DNA of 38,083 bases from an uncultured Oscillospiraceae bacterium (GCA_934597175.1 CAKTQR010000021.1:1-38083); one strand, 5' to 3'; counted from the first letter of the stretch, positions 9,037 through 17,623 are shown. Numbers and translations are program-made. The notes: generated by a model from the sequence alone, not told the origin.

Positions 9037-9918
9037 ATGGCAAACAACTATCGCAAGCGCAGCGGAGACCGTGTCGACGGACGCCGCATCCGTTCACTCA
9101 ACGGCTTTTTCAACTTCATCCCCTACATAATGCCGCACAGAAACGACGCATGCAACTATTACCAGGAATCGTTCGAGATAACCAATGCCGACCGCTGGTT
9201 CAGACAGCAGCGCCTTAACGGCTACAAGGGCATCGGCATGCTGCATCTTTTCATCGCAGCCTATGTCAGAGCAATTGCCGAGCTGCCCGGCCTCAATCGC
9301 TTCGTCGTCGGCCGCCGTATCTACGCCCGCAATAGCATTGAGGTCGTGCTGACGGTAAAGCGCAGCCTTTCCGTCGACGCTACCGAGACCACCATCAAGG
9401 TCGAGTTTGACCCTACGGACACCATCTTCGATGTCTACCGCAAGATGAACGAGGAGATAGAGAAGATCAAGTCCTCCGACGAGGAAAACGGCACGGAGGA
9501 CTTTGCAAATAAGGTTGCCAGATGGCCTCGCGGCGTTATCCGTTTCATCATCTGGCTGCTCAAGGTCGGCGACTACTTCGGTCTGCTGCCTAAGAATCTG
9601 CTCGATGTCAGCCCCTTCCACGGCTCGATGATAATCACCGACCTCGGCTCGCTGGGCATCGGTCCTATTTACCATCATATCTACAACTTCGGCACGCTGC
9701 CGGTGTTCATCTCCTTCGGCGCAAAGCGCAAGGCGGTCGAGTTTGACCGCAACGGCGTTCCCGTTGAGAGAAAGTATGTAGACGGCAAGTTCGTCATGGA
9801 CGAGCGCACCGTCGACGGTCACTACTATGCGACCGTGTTTAAGTACATCAACCGCTTTATCTCCGACCCCTCGCTGCTGGAAGTTCCGCCCGAGAGAGTC
9901 GTGCAGGATATCTTCTAA
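9037..9918 (+). CDS. E2-like acyltransferase domain protein without lipoyl domain
   Basis: The 293-residue protein looks like the catalytic domain of 2-oxoacid dehydrogenase E2 / chloramphenicol acetyltransferase-type enzymes. Recognisable parts are the GMLHLFIAAYVRAIAELPGLNRFVVGRRIY segment, SPFHGSMIITDLGSLGIGPIYHHIYNFGTLPVFISFG and the C-terminal DERTVDGHYYATVFKYINRF. The last motif aligns with DHRVxDG of E2, but the catalytic histidine position holds Glu256; Asp260 and Gly261 are kept. There is no lipoyl or E1-binding domain, and no E1 or E3 gene nearby. It is a single-gene unit with its own promoter and terminator. Substrate is unknown. The family call is firm, activity is not. Confidence 0.8.
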   Translation: MANNYRKRSGDRVDGRRIRSLNGFFNFIPYIMPHRNDACNYYQESFEITNADRWFRQQRLNGYKGIGMLHLFIAAYVRAIAELPGLNRFVVGRRIYARNSIEVVLTVKRSLSVDATETTIKVEFDPTDTIFDVYRKMNEEIEKIKSSDEENGTEDFANKVARWPRGVIRFIIWLLKVGDYFGLLPKNLLDVSPFHGSMIITDLGSLGIGPIYHHIYNFGTLPVFISFGAKRKAVEFDRNGVPVERKYVDGKFVMDERTVDGHYYATVFKYINRFISDPSLLEVPPERVVQDIF

Positions 9919-9930
9919 AACTACACACCA

Positions 9931-9964
9931 AGATGGCAGATGATTTATCTGCCATCTTTTTTTA
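9931..9964 (+). terminator. Intrinsic terminator after the E2-like gene
   Basis: AGATGGCAGAT at 9931-9941 pairs with ATCTGCCATCT at 9947-9957 around a five-base loop and is followed by a run of T. It also lies immediately beyond the stop of the convergent gene and may act in both directions. Confidence 0.92.
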
Positions 9965-11014
9965 TCAGATCGGCGGGTCGATGTGCGTTCCCGTGGCGAC
10001 TGTGCCGTCGTCAATGTCGTGGTCTATGAGTATCTCGTCCTGCGTGAGCATGAAGTAGTCAAACCAGTCAAGGCCGTCGGGCGGGATATCGCTGCCGTCG
10101 GACCATGTGACATCAACATGGTATGTGCCGCTTTCAAGGCGCACGAGATTCCACGCATGCGACACATTGCGTGACTCGCCGGCGACCGTTTCGCACCACA
10201 AATTTGCTTTTTTGCACAGGTACTCAAAGCCCCGGGAGTAGCCCTGACATATCGAGTGGCCGCCCTCTATCGCACCGTAGGCAGTACCGATCTGCGTGCC
10301 GCCGACGCTGTCGTAATCATAGGTCGTCCTGAGCGAGATAAACACTGCAAGATAGCGGTACTTATCGTAGGTGCTCAGCCCCTCGGGCATACCGGCAACT
10401 ATTGCGTCGCACTCGGCATCGAACACATCAAGCTCGTGGCGCAGTGCATCCTTTTGCTCTTTGGTCTCAACATCGCCGCCCCCGGGCATGAAATAGTGCG
10501 ATTTAAGCGCCGTCGTCATGTCGCCGTCGATGACCTCGGAGATGAGAAAATACAGCTCAAGCTCCGGGTGATCTTGGTTGAGCGCACCCATGACGACAAG
10601 AAGATCGTCGAGCGTATCGTAGCCGTATTCCTCGGCGGTGTAGGTAAAGTCCTCAATGCGCTGCACCTTAGGCAGTATCTCGTCATAGAGCTTTTTCTGC
10701 TTGTCGGTAAGCTCGTTATACGCATCGGTCTGACTGCCCTCATAGGGGTAGGTCACCTGCGAGCCGGAAAACGCCGTGCTCTTTATGATATCGCCGGCAA
10801 ACTCAATGTCGTCCGACACCCGTTCGAGCGCTTCCTTTTGTATCTCATCATCCTGCGCCGGCTGTCGGGAAACGCACAGCAGACACAGCAGCGCAATGAC
10901 GGCGCAGACTGCCGTAAGCACGATGCGCAGAGTTCTTTTCTTCACGAAAATGGCGGTGAGCAATGCCAGGGCTGCGAACACGCAGGTCAGGACTATGGCT
11001 GTCGTATGCGACAT
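9965..11014 (-). CDS. Membrane-anchored transglutaminase-like protein
   Basis: The 349-residue protein has two hydrophobic segments at the N-terminus (about residues 5-23 and 30-48) and then an extracytoplasmic part. A transglutaminase-like core lies at residues 240-305: Cys255 in GGHSICQGYSRGFEYLC, His285 in SRNVSHAWNLV and Asp300 in YHVDVTWSD. These are the three residues of the papain-like catalytic triad in the expected order and spacing. Such bacterial proteins are thought to act as surface proteases or crosslinkers, but the substrate cannot be read from sequence. It has its own promoter, and AAAGGAGA precedes the ATG. Confidence 0.88.
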   Translation of the reverse strand: MSHTTAIVLTCVFAALALLTAIFVKKRTLRIVLTAVCAVIALLCLLCVSRQPAQDDEIQKEALERVSDDIEFAGDIIKSTAFSGSQVTYPYEGSQTDAYNELTDKQKKLYDEILPKVQRIEDFTYTAEEYGYDTLDDLLVVMGALNQDHPELELYFLISEVIDGDMTTALKSHYFMPGGGDVETKEQKDALRHELDVFDAECDAIVAGMPEGLSTYDKYRYLAVFISLRTTYDYDSVGGTQIGTAYGAIEGGHSICQGYSRGFEYLCKKANLWCETVAGESRNVSHAWNLVRLESGTYHVDVTWSDGSDIPPDGLDWFDYFMLTQDEILIDHDIDDGTVATGTHIDPPI

Positions 11015-11044
11015 GATCTTTCTCCTTTTTCCTCGATTGTTAAT

Positions 11045-11073
11045 ATTTTATCACTGTGATTTTCAATTTGCAA
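11045..11073 (-). promoter_or_regulatory. Promoter of the transglutaminase-like gene
   Basis: On the leftward strand TTGCAA (11073-11068), a 17-base spacer and TAAAAT (11050-11045) stand about 30 bases before the ATG. Confidence 0.7.
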
Positions 11074-11080
11074 TAGGTAT

Positions 11081-11121
11081 GAAAAAATGCCATGGCCTTA
11101 TCATAATACAGGCCATGGCGT
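11081..11121 (-). terminator. Terminator at the end of the glmS-murT unit
   Basis: On the leftward strand CGCCATGGCC (11120-11111) pairs with GGCCATGGCA (11097-11088) around a 13-base loop and is followed by TTTTTT. It lies six bases after the PHP gene stop. Confidence 0.85.
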
Positions 11122-11126
11122 TTTGT

Positions 11127-11972
11127 TTATTTTTCCCGCTCACGCAGCTTGCGCAGCAGCTCGTAGGGGGCATTAAGCTCCCCGTGCATGCCGCTGCCCA
11201 TCTCGATGTGCGGCTTGTGGCTGCCGTGCCAGTCGCTGCCTGCGGTGGCGCAGAAGCCGTAAGCGTCGGCAAGCGCCTTAAGGCGTGCGCAGACCTCGGG
11301 CGAGTAGCCCGAGTAGTAGCACTCAAGTCCCGAAACACCGGCATCCCGTGCTCTTTCCATGAGCTCGGTCATGCCCTCGTCATCGAGCCTGTACTGCATG
11401 GGATGTGCGATAGACGACACGCCGCCCGCTCCCCTTATGAGCTCCGCCGCCTCCTCAACAGAGAGGAAGTGCCTGCGGATGTAATACTTTCTGCCCGGGT
11501 CAAGATAGCGCACAAAAGCGTCCTGCACGCTCTCGGCAAGTCCGGCTCTTATGAGGCACAGCGCAAAATGCGGTCTGCCGATTATCGAGCCCGGGTGCTC
11601 GGCCTTGAGCTCGTCCAGGTCTATCATAATGCCGTCCTTGGCCATGAGGTCGACCATCTTTTTGTTGCGCTCGTCACGGTCGGTGACTATCCACTCGAGC
11701 GTGCCGTTGAGTTTTTCGTTGTGCGGGTCGATATCGTATGCAAGCATGTGCACCTCTTTGCCGTGCCAGCCGCAGCCGAGCTCCAGGCCGCCGACGACCT
11801 CGACGCCGAGCTTTTCCCCTGCGGCCTTGGCCTCGGGAACGCCGTTTGCCGTGTCGTGGTCGGTTATGGCTATCGCCCTGAGCCCGAGCGCTTTTGCGTG
11901 CGCAACGGCAGCGGCGGGGCTTTCCGACCCGTCGGATATATTCGTATGTGTATGAAGGTCTATCTCTCTCAT
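11127..11972 (-). CDS. PHP-domain phosphoesterase
   Basis: This 281-residue protein belongs to the PHP superfamily of metal-dependent phosphoesterases. The N-terminal metal motif is DLHTHTNISDGSESP (His7, His9, Asp14), followed by AIAITDHDTANGVPEA (His39) and GLELGCGWHGKEVHMLAYDID, with AGSDWHGSHKP near the C-terminus. Length and motif order resemble the YciV/RNase AM-type or 3',5'-nucleotide phosphatase group, so a 5'-3' exonuclease or pAp phosphatase role is possible. Its ATG overlaps the amidohydrolase stop by four bases (ATGA), so the two are probably translated together. The exact substrate is inference. Confidence 0.88.
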   Translation of the reverse strand: MREIDLHTHTNISDGSESPAAAVAHAKALGLRAIAITDHDTANGVPEAKAAGEKLGVEVVGGLELGCGWHGKEVHMLAYDIDPHNEKLNGTLEWIVTDRDERNKKMVDLMAKDGIMIDLDELKAEHPGSIIGRPHFALCLIRAGLAESVQDAFVRYLDPGRKYYIRRHFLSVEEAAELIRGAGGVSSIAHPMQYRLDDEGMTELMERARDAGVSGLECYYSGYSPEVCARLKALADAYGFCATAGSDWHGSHKPHIEMGSGMHGELNAPYELLRKLREREK

Positions 11973-13234
11973 CTTACCGCTTCCGAAATTTTATCTGCCT
12001 CGGCGTAGAGCTTATCGGCATCCTCGCCGATGAAAAACTCGCCGTTTTCGTACAGGATCTTGCCGTTTACCATCGTCAGGCGCACATTTTCCTTTGAGCC
12101 TGCGTAAACGATGTTTTTGCTGATATTATTGAGTGGATGCATGTTCGGTCTGTGCAAATTTATGACCGTCAGGTCCGCCTTTTTACCTGGTGCAATGCAG
12201 TCGCAGTCGTCCAGCCCCATCGCCTTAGCGCCGCCCACGCACGCCATCTCGAGCACCCGGTTTGCGTCGCAAACGGAAGCGTCCGCTTCACGGTACTTTG
12301 CCAGAGCCGTCACGAGGTACATTTCCCTGAAGAAATCGAGCGCATTGTTTGACGCAGCGCCGTCCGTGCCGATGGCAAGTTCGATGCCCTCGGAAAGAAA
12401 CCTCGTAACCGGTGCAATGCCGCTTGCGAGCTTGAGATTCGAGGCGGGGTTTAACACCACGCACAGCTTGCGGCGCTTGAAGATATCTATATCCTCATCG
12501 CTCATATACACGCAGTGGAAGCCGCCGCCGCCGTAATCGTACATGCCGAGCTTGTCAAAAAGCACGGTGGGCGTAACGCCGTGGCGCTCAACACAGCCTT
12601 GCACCTCGCCCTTGGTCTCGGACGAGTGGACGAACATGGGCGCTTTGTACTTTTGCGTGAGCGAGGCGACATACTCCATGCGCTCAAGGCTTGTCGTATA
12701 CTCGGCGTGGAAGCCGAGGCGGTACGATATAAGCTCGTGGCAATTATTAAAATGCAGGTACTCCCGCTCGAGCGCAGTTATGTCACGGTCAAAGTTGTTG
12801 AGCGCACCGCAGATGACGGTGCGGAAGCCTGCATCCACATTCGCCTTGACATATGCGTCATTGTGGAAATACATATCAAAGCTCGAGGTGATGCCGCTTG
12901 AAAGGTACTCCATGATGGCAAGCTTCGTCATGACATACAGCATATCCGGCGAAAGCTTCGCCTCACGGGGAAACACCTGCTCATTGAGCCACCTGTCAAG
13001 CGGCATATCGTCCGCCATCGAGCGCAGGAAGGTCATCGCCGAATGGGTGTGTGCATTTTTAAAGCCCGGGAGCAGCAGGTCGCCCTTAAGGTCAATTTCC
13101 CGCTCAAACTGCGGCATAACTGCCTTTTGGGGACCGACATAGCATATGCTGCCGCCGTCTGTCCACACCTCGTCGTTTGTAATTTCGGTGCCATTTACGA
13201 AGCTCAGCACCCTGCCGTTATAAAATCTTATCAT
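11969..13234 (-). CDS. Amidohydrolase, MTA/SAH deaminase-like
   Basis: This 421-residue protein is a metal-dependent deaminase of the amidohydrolase superfamily. Visible motifs are LLPGFKNAHTHSAMTFLRSMADDMPLDRWL with the HxH pair at His62 and His64, LGFHAEYTTS, MFVHSSETKGEV and LAIGTDGAASNNALDFFREM with the catalytic aspartate. This set and the PLDRWLNEQVFPRE segment match the 5'-methylthioadenosine / S-adenosylhomocysteine deaminase group. Such annotations are often imprecise, since relatives deaminate other purines. It lies 18 bases after murT and overlaps the PHP gene. The ribosome binding site is weak, which suggests coupling to murT translation. Confidence 0.85.
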   Translation of the reverse strand: MIRFYNGRVLSFVNGTEITNDEVWTDGGSICYVGPQKAVMPQFEREIDLKGDLLLPGFKNAHTHSAMTFLRSMADDMPLDRWLNEQVFPREAKLSPDMLYVMTKLAIMEYLSSGITSSFDMYFHNDAYVKANVDAGFRTVICGALNNFDRDITALEREYLHFNNCHELISYRLGFHAEYTTSLERMEYVASLTQKYKAPMFVHSSETKGEVQGCVERHGVTPTVLFDKLGMYDYGGGGFHCVYMSDEDIDIFKRRKLCVVLNPASNLKLASGIAPVTRFLSEGIELAIGTDGAASNNALDFFREMYLVTALAKYREADASVCDANRVLEMACVGGAKAMGLDDCDCIAPGKKADLTVINLHRPNMHPLNNISKNIVYAGSKENVRLTMVNGKILYENGEFFIGEDADKLYAEADKISEAVR

Positions 13235-13252
13235 TTGTTCAGTCCCGTATCT

Positions 13253-14596
13253 TTATTCCCAGAAGTTTTTGCCGCCGAGTCTGCGTACAAGCTCTTGCCT
13301 GAATTCGAGCATGGCGGTGTATGTCGGAAGTATGTAGATAAACGCATCCTCGCTTCGGAGGCGTTTTATCAGTTTGGTGTAGTTTAAAAAAGTCTCGCAC
13401 TCGATGCCCTCACGAGCAAGGCGCTGCGCCATGGTCTCGGCTCTGTCGCCGGTGCAGTAGACATTTCTGAGATTCCTCATGCGCCGTATCACACCGAAAT
13501 CGGCGTCATCCAGCCACGAGATATCCGTGCCGTCGGCGGGTCTGTCGTTTATGACGAAAACGAGGGATTTTGCGCTTTTGTCACCTTTTATCGTCTCCAT
13601 CGTCTGGTCTGCCGCAGCGGCATTTTTAATGAGTATCATCCTTGCGCCGACATTGCCGAGGGCAAAGTCCTCCATGCGGCCGAAGCCGCACTCGAAGCTC
13701 GACACCGCCTTGAGCGTATATCTCAGCTCAACGCCCGCCGCCGTCATGAGCGCAGTCACGCCTGCGGCGTTATAGATGTTGTATAGCCCCGGGAGCGCAC
13801 ATTCGGCAAGGGTTTTCTCGCTGCCGTCAGAAATGACAAAGCTTCCGTCGGGCAGAACATCGCTCACCGTGACGAGCGTATCGTGCCGCCGTGCGCCGCA
13901 CTTAGGGCAGCGAAAGCCGCCGAGGTTTGCGTAGGTCACATAGCTGTAGTGAAGCTTTGCGCCGCAATTAACACAGCGGCTTTCCTCGCCGATCTCGGGC
14001 GAGAGCTTATCGCCCGTCGACATGCCGTACCACAAAATTTTGTTCGGTATCCTATCGGCTATGCTCGCCGCCATCGGGCAGTCGGCGTTCAGGCACACGA
14101 GCGTTTCGGGCGTGGCGCTTACCCCCTGCGCAATTGCGTCCCGGGGCGTTGTCACCGTGCCGTAGCGGTCGAGCTGATCTTTAAACAGATTCGTCACGAG
14201 CACCGCCTTCGGCTTTGTCTCGGCAAACACCCGCCGGGAGGCCGCCTCGTCGCACTCTATGACCGCCCATTTTTTCTTCGGGCGCATGAAAATGCTTGTA
14301 TTTTCGATAAACTCACAGGCGATGCCGCCGATGAGGTTTGCGCCCGAGCGGTTTGAAAACGCATCGAGCCCGGCGTTTAATAGCGCCGTTTCCGCCATTC
14401 TGGCGGAGGTGGTCTTTCCGTTCGTCCCCGTGACCATGAGCGTGCTCACCCCACGGGATGTCGTCTCCAGCACCTCGGGGCAAATTTTCAGTGCGAGCTT
14501 GCCCGGAAGCGCCGTTCCTCCTTTGTTTAGAAGCCTTAAAATTCCGTGCGTGATCTTACAGACCACGCACGCAATAAATGCTAATAAACTTTTCAA
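13253..14596 (-). CDS. murT: MurT-like lipid II isoglutaminyl synthase subunit
   Basis: MurT is the Mur-ligase-like half of the MurT-GatD complex, which amidates the D-Glu of lipid II. The 447 residues include the ATP loop GTNGKTTSARMAE (residues 57-63), a zinc ribbon (Cys208, Cys211, Cys230, Cys233) that is specific to MurT among Mur ligases, and the C-terminal domain with VFVINDRPADGTDISWLDDADF at residues 347-367, where an aspartate completes the GatD active site in known complexes. The start is TTG at 14596, directly after the glmS stop (TAATTG), and fits family N-termini (GILRLLNKGGTALPGKLAL). A KNPAG-like motif reads KNAAAADQ here. No gatD is adjacent, which is unusual. Confidence 0.9.
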   Translation of the reverse strand: MKSLLAFIACVVCKITHGILRLLNKGGTALPGKLALKICPEVLETTSRGVSTLMVTGTNGKTTSARMAETALLNAGLDAFSNRSGANLIGGIACEFIENTSIFMRPKKKWAVIECDEAASRRVFAETKPKAVLVTNLFKDQLDRYGTVTTPRDAIAQGVSATPETLVCLNADCPMAASIADRIPNKILWYGMSTGDKLSPEIGEESRCVNCGAKLHYSYVTYANLGGFRCPKCGARRHDTLVTVSDVLPDGSFVISDGSEKTLAECALPGLYNIYNAAGVTALMTAAGVELRYTLKAVSSFECGFGRMEDFALGNVGARMILIKNAAAADQTMETIKGDKSAKSLVFVINDRPADGTDISWLDDADFGVIRRMRNLRNVYCTGDRAETMAQRLAREGIECETFLNYTKLIKRLRSEDAFIYILPTYTAMLEFRQELVRRLGGKNFWE

Positions 14597-16435
14597 TTAC
14601 TCAACTGTCACCGACTTTGCAAGATTTCTGGGTTTGTCAATATCGCAGCCTCGCAGCAGCGCCACATAGTAGGCAAACAGCTGCAAGGGCACAACCCCCA
14701 GAGAAGGCTGGAATATCGTGTGTGATTCGGGCACGGTAATTACATTCTCGACCGTCTTGCGCATCTCCGCAGCATGGCTTTCGGTGGTCAGCGCCAGAAC
14801 ATCCGCTCCCCTCGCCTGCACCTCAACGACATTGCTCATCGCCTTGTCAAACAGCGGAGCATATGTGCCGAGGGCGACGACGAGCGTGCCGTCCTCGATG
14901 AGAGATATCGTGCCGTGCTTTAATTCACCCGATGCGTATGCCTCGGAGTGGATGTAGGATATCTCCTTAAGCTTCAGTGAGCCCTCCAGTCCCATCGCAT
15001 AGTCGAGATTGCGGCCGATGAAGAACACGGAGTTGTGGTTAAAGTAGTTGGAAGCATAGTGCTTTATATCGTCGGTATGCTCGAGTATCTGCTCCATCTT
15101 CGCAGGCAGGCGCAGAAGCTCATCGACTATCTCGGCATACTCATCTGCACTGACCGTACCGAGGATATCGGCAAAGTAAAGCCCGAGCATGTTGAGCAAA
15201 ATGAGCTGGGTCGAGTATGCCTTTGTCGTTGCAACGGCTATCTCCGGTCCTGCCCAGGTGTAGAGCACATCGTCGGATTCTCTTGCTATCGAGCTTCCCA
15301 CGACATTGACTATCGACAGAATGTGAGCGCCGAGACTCTTTGCCTCACGCAGTGCCGCCATCGTGTCGAGCGTCTCGCCCGACTGGCTGATGACGATGAC
15401 GAGCGTCGACTCGTCAACAAGCGGGTCGCAGTAGCGAAATTCCGACGCAAGGCAGACCTCAACGGGCTTTCTGAGTAAACGCTCAAGGTTGTACTTCCCG
15501 ACTACACCCACATGATATGACGAGCCGCAGGCGATTATGAATATCTTGCTTATACTTTTAATATAGTCCGCATCTATCTTGAGGTCTTCGAGCACGATGC
15601 GGTTATCACGGATGCGGTTGAACGCAGTTTTGCGGATAGCCTCGGGCTGCTCCATGATCTCCTTGAGCATGAAGTGGGCATAGCCGCCCTTTTCGGCAGC
15701 GGAGACATCCCAGTCGACAAAATGATGCTCCTTCTCTATGGGCTGCTCCATATTGTCGTACACCTGCACGCCGTTTATATCGACGACTGCGACCTCGCCG
15801 TCCTCCATGTAGGCAATGTCACGGGTGTATTTGATGATCGCCGTGACATCGGAGGCGATAAAGTTGCAGCCCTCGCCGTAGCCGATGAGCAGCGGCGCAT
15901 CCTTGCGGGCAGCGACAAAGCGATCCGGGCAGTCGGCGCAGATGATGCCCAGCGCATAAGCGCCCTCGATGCGGTGCAGCACCTTGAACACGGCGTCGAG
16001 TATATCGCCGCACTCGGCGTAATAGTACGATATAAGCTGAGTGACGACCTCTGTGTCGGTCTCGGAGCAGAATTTATAGCCCCGGGCGATGAGGAAATCA
16101 CGCAGCTCGACATAGTTTTCGATTATGCCGTTGTGCACGACCGCTATCTTGCCGTCGCCGCTGAGCTGCGGATGGGCGTTTATATCGTTCGGCTCACCGT
16201 GGGTAGCCCAGCGGGTGTGGCCGATGCCGAGCGTGCCCTCGACGCTCTTGCCGCCCTGCGTGATATCACTGAGCACCCGGAGACGGCCCTTTGCCTTCTT
16301 GACCTGAAGCTCGTGCTTGGGCGAGACAACGGCGATGCCCGCCGAGTCATAGCCTCGGTACTCAAGTCTTTCCAGCCCCTCCAGGAGTATGGGGGCTGCC
16401 TGTTCTTTTCCGACGAAGCCAACGATTCCGCACAT
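14597..16435 (-). CDS. glmS: Glutamine--fructose-6-phosphate aminotransferase
   Basis: GlmS converts fructose-6-phosphate and glutamine to glucosamine-6-phosphate, the first step to UDP-GlcNAc. The start was placed at the ATG of MCGIVGFVG (16435), because Cys2 must become the N-terminal nucleophile of the class II amidotransferase domain; an upstream start would bury it. The 612 residues hold the GATase domain (GIGHTRWATHGEPN) and two SIS sugar-isomerase domains (ACGSSYHVGVVGKYNLE, ISQSGETLDTMAALREAKSLGA), and end with the family C-terminus LAKSVTVE. AAAGGA precedes the ATG. The promoter leaves a leader of only about 28 bases, too short for a glmS ribozyme. Confidence 0.98.
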   Translation of the reverse strand: MCGIVGFVGKEQAAPILLEGLERLEYRGYDSAGIAVVSPKHELQVKKAKGRLRVLSDITQGGKSVEGTLGIGHTRWATHGEPNDINAHPQLSGDGKIAVVHNGIIENYVELRDFLIARGYKFCSETDTEVVTQLISYYYAECGDILDAVFKVLHRIEGAYALGIICADCPDRFVAARKDAPLLIGYGEGCNFIASDVTAIIKYTRDIAYMEDGEVAVVDINGVQVYDNMEQPIEKEHHFVDWDVSAAEKGGYAHFMLKEIMEQPEAIRKTAFNRIRDNRIVLEDLKIDADYIKSISKIFIIACGSSYHVGVVGKYNLERLLRKPVEVCLASEFRYCDPLVDESTLVIVISQSGETLDTMAALREAKSLGAHILSIVNVVGSSIARESDDVLYTWAGPEIAVATTKAYSTQLILLNMLGLYFADILGTVSADEYAEIVDELLRLPAKMEQILEHTDDIKHYASNYFNHNSVFFIGRNLDYAMGLEGSLKLKEISYIHSEAYASGELKHGTISLIEDGTLVVALGTYAPLFDKAMSNVVEVQARGADVLALTTESHAAEMRKTVENVITVPESHTIFQPSLGVVPLQLFAYYVALLRGCDIDKPRNLAKSVTVE

Positions 16436-16469
16436 AGTTTTAGTTTCCTTTCGGATCAAAAGATAGTTT

Positions 16470-16498
16470 ATTATACCATTGTGCACCACCGATTGCAA
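16470..16498 (-). promoter_or_regulatory. Promoter of the glmS-murT unit
   Basis: On the leftward strand TTGCAA (16498-16493), a 17-base spacer and a perfect TATAAT (16475-16470). Transcription would begin near 16463. Confidence 0.85.
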
Positions 16499-16514
16499 TA
16501 AACAGGATTTGAAC

Positions 16515-16549
16515 AATAAAAAAAGAAGCCGGTTTTACCGACTTCTTAG
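16515..16549 (-). terminator. Terminator after azlD
   Basis: On the leftward strand AAGAAGTCGG pairs with CCGGCTTCTT around a short TAAAA loop, with one mismatch, and is followed by TTTTTTT. It overlaps the azlD stop codon and isolates azlCD from glmS. Confidence 0.88.
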
Positions 16550-16878
16550 AATACAAACTGTACAAGGATCATATAAACCGCCGTACCGCCGCCGACGGAG
16601 ATGAGGAAATTTTCCTTCCACGCATATGTGCCGATAACTACCGCAGTTGCGATAAGCTCCGGCAGGCCGTGGCTTCCCGTGAGTATTGGGGTGCTTTTAA
16701 AGCAGTAGACCACCAAAAGTCCCATGAGCGCAGGCGGGAGCACCCTGCCGAGGTACTGTATAAACTCCGGCAGCTCCTTTTTGCCGGAAAACGCAACGAA
16801 CGGCAGCCAGCGGGATACCTGCACGCCGAGTGCGATGGCAGCAATGGTCACAAGCGTCTGATTTACGGTAAGCGTCAC
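16546..16878 (-). CDS. azlD: AzlD-family small subunit of an amino acid exporter
   Basis: This 110-residue membrane protein with about four hydrophobic helices is the small partner of AzlC. The VSRWLPFVAF and RVLPPALMGLLVVYCF segments are typical of AzlD. In Bacillus subtilis AzlC and AzlD export branched-chain amino acids and analogues. It overlaps azlC by four bases. Substrate here is inferred from the family only. Confidence 0.93.
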   Translation of the reverse strand: MTLTVNQTLVTIAAIALGVQVSRWLPFVAFSGKKELPEFIQYLGRVLPPALMGLLVVYCFKSTPILTGSHGLPELIATAVVIGTYAWKENFLISVGGGTAVYMILVQFVF

Positions 16879-17570
16879 AGTTTATCCCTCCCTATCCAGA
16901 ATATCAGCAAAATGCCGAGCAGCGAGGGGATGAGAAACACGCTCGTGCCGAAGAAAATGCGGCACAAAACAGTCACGCCTATGCCGATAACGCAGGCGGG
17001 GCGGTTGCGTTTTTCCTTCCACTGCTGCAAAAACATGACGATGAACATCGCAGTCAGCGCAAAATCAAGCCCCGTCGTATCAAAGGTTATCATGCCTCCG
17101 ATGACACCTCCGAGGCCGCAAAGACCGACCCAGTAGCAAAAGCATATCAAATTAATACCGAAGTAAAAATACTTGTTCTCAACATTGTCCGGCTTCTTCG
17201 CCGAGACGGAGAGCGAAAACTGCTCGTCCGACAGCGTGTACACCAGAAACGGCTTTAATACGCCTGCGTCCTTGTACTTTTCCAGCAGCGGGATGCCATA
17301 AAAGCTGTGGCGGAAGTTTACCAGATAGCTCATGAGCAGCATCTGCGCAGGGTCAAAGCCCGCTGCCATCATGGGGATCGCCGCTATCTGCATGCTGCCG
17401 CAGAAGCACACCGCCGAAAACAGCATCGTCCACCATGCGTTGTAGCCCAAGCCGCTCATCAAAACTCCGTAGGTCAGCGCAACGAATATCCAGCCGAGAA
17501 ACACGGGGATGGTGTACGGGAAGGCGGTCTTTATGCCGCCCAGCATCTTTTTAAAGCTCAAATTCTTCAT
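16875..17570 (-). CDS. azlC: AzlC-family branched-chain amino acid exporter
   Basis: The 231-residue protein has the AzlC hallmarks: AFPYTIPVFLGWIFVALTYGVLM near the N-terminus, FCGSMQIAAIPMMAAG, the NFRHSFYGIPLLEKY segment and YTLSDEQFSL. It is the large subunit of the AzlCD exporter. No Shine-Dalgarno sequence is visible before the ATG at 17570, and the start lies only about 10 bases after the T-run of the secG terminator. It probably depends on read-through from secG, or starts at Met9 or from an unseen promoter inside the hairpin region. Confidence 0.94.
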   Translation of the reverse strand: MKNLSFKKMLGGIKTAFPYTIPVFLGWIFVALTYGVLMSGLGYNAWWTMLFSAVCFCGSMQIAAIPMMAAGFDPAQMLLMSYLVNFRHSFYGIPLLEKYKDAGVLKPFLVYTLSDEQFSLSVSAKKPDNVENKYFYFGINLICFCYWVGLCGLGGVIGGMITFDTTGLDFALTAMFIVMFLQQWKEKRNRPACVIGIGVTVLCRIFFGTSVFLIPSLLGILLIFWIGRDKL

Positions 17571-17577
17571 AGCAAAA

Positions 17578-17611
17578 ATAGAAAAACGGTGCAGTCACAA
17601 AACTGCACCGT
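17578..17611 (-). terminator. Terminator between secG and azlC
   Basis: ACGGTGCAGT at 17611-17602 (leftward strand) pairs perfectly with ACTGCACCGT at 17595-17586 around a six-base loop and is followed by TTTTT. It lies just before the azlC start. Confidence 0.9.
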
Positions 17612-17623
17612 CACAATTTCAAC

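Noticed and set aside
8772..9047. 91-codon leftward gene in the gap before the E2-like gene
   Set aside because: It covers the promoter and start of the E2-like gene, lacks an RBS and has no domain.
11063..11344. Separate 93-codon gene next to the PHP gene
   Set aside because: It overlaps the PHP gene in another frame and runs through the terminator hairpin.
16436..16470. glmS ribozyme in front of glmS
   Set aside because: The promoter at 16470-16498 leaves a leader of about 28 bases; the ribozyme needs well over 100, and none of its core is visible.
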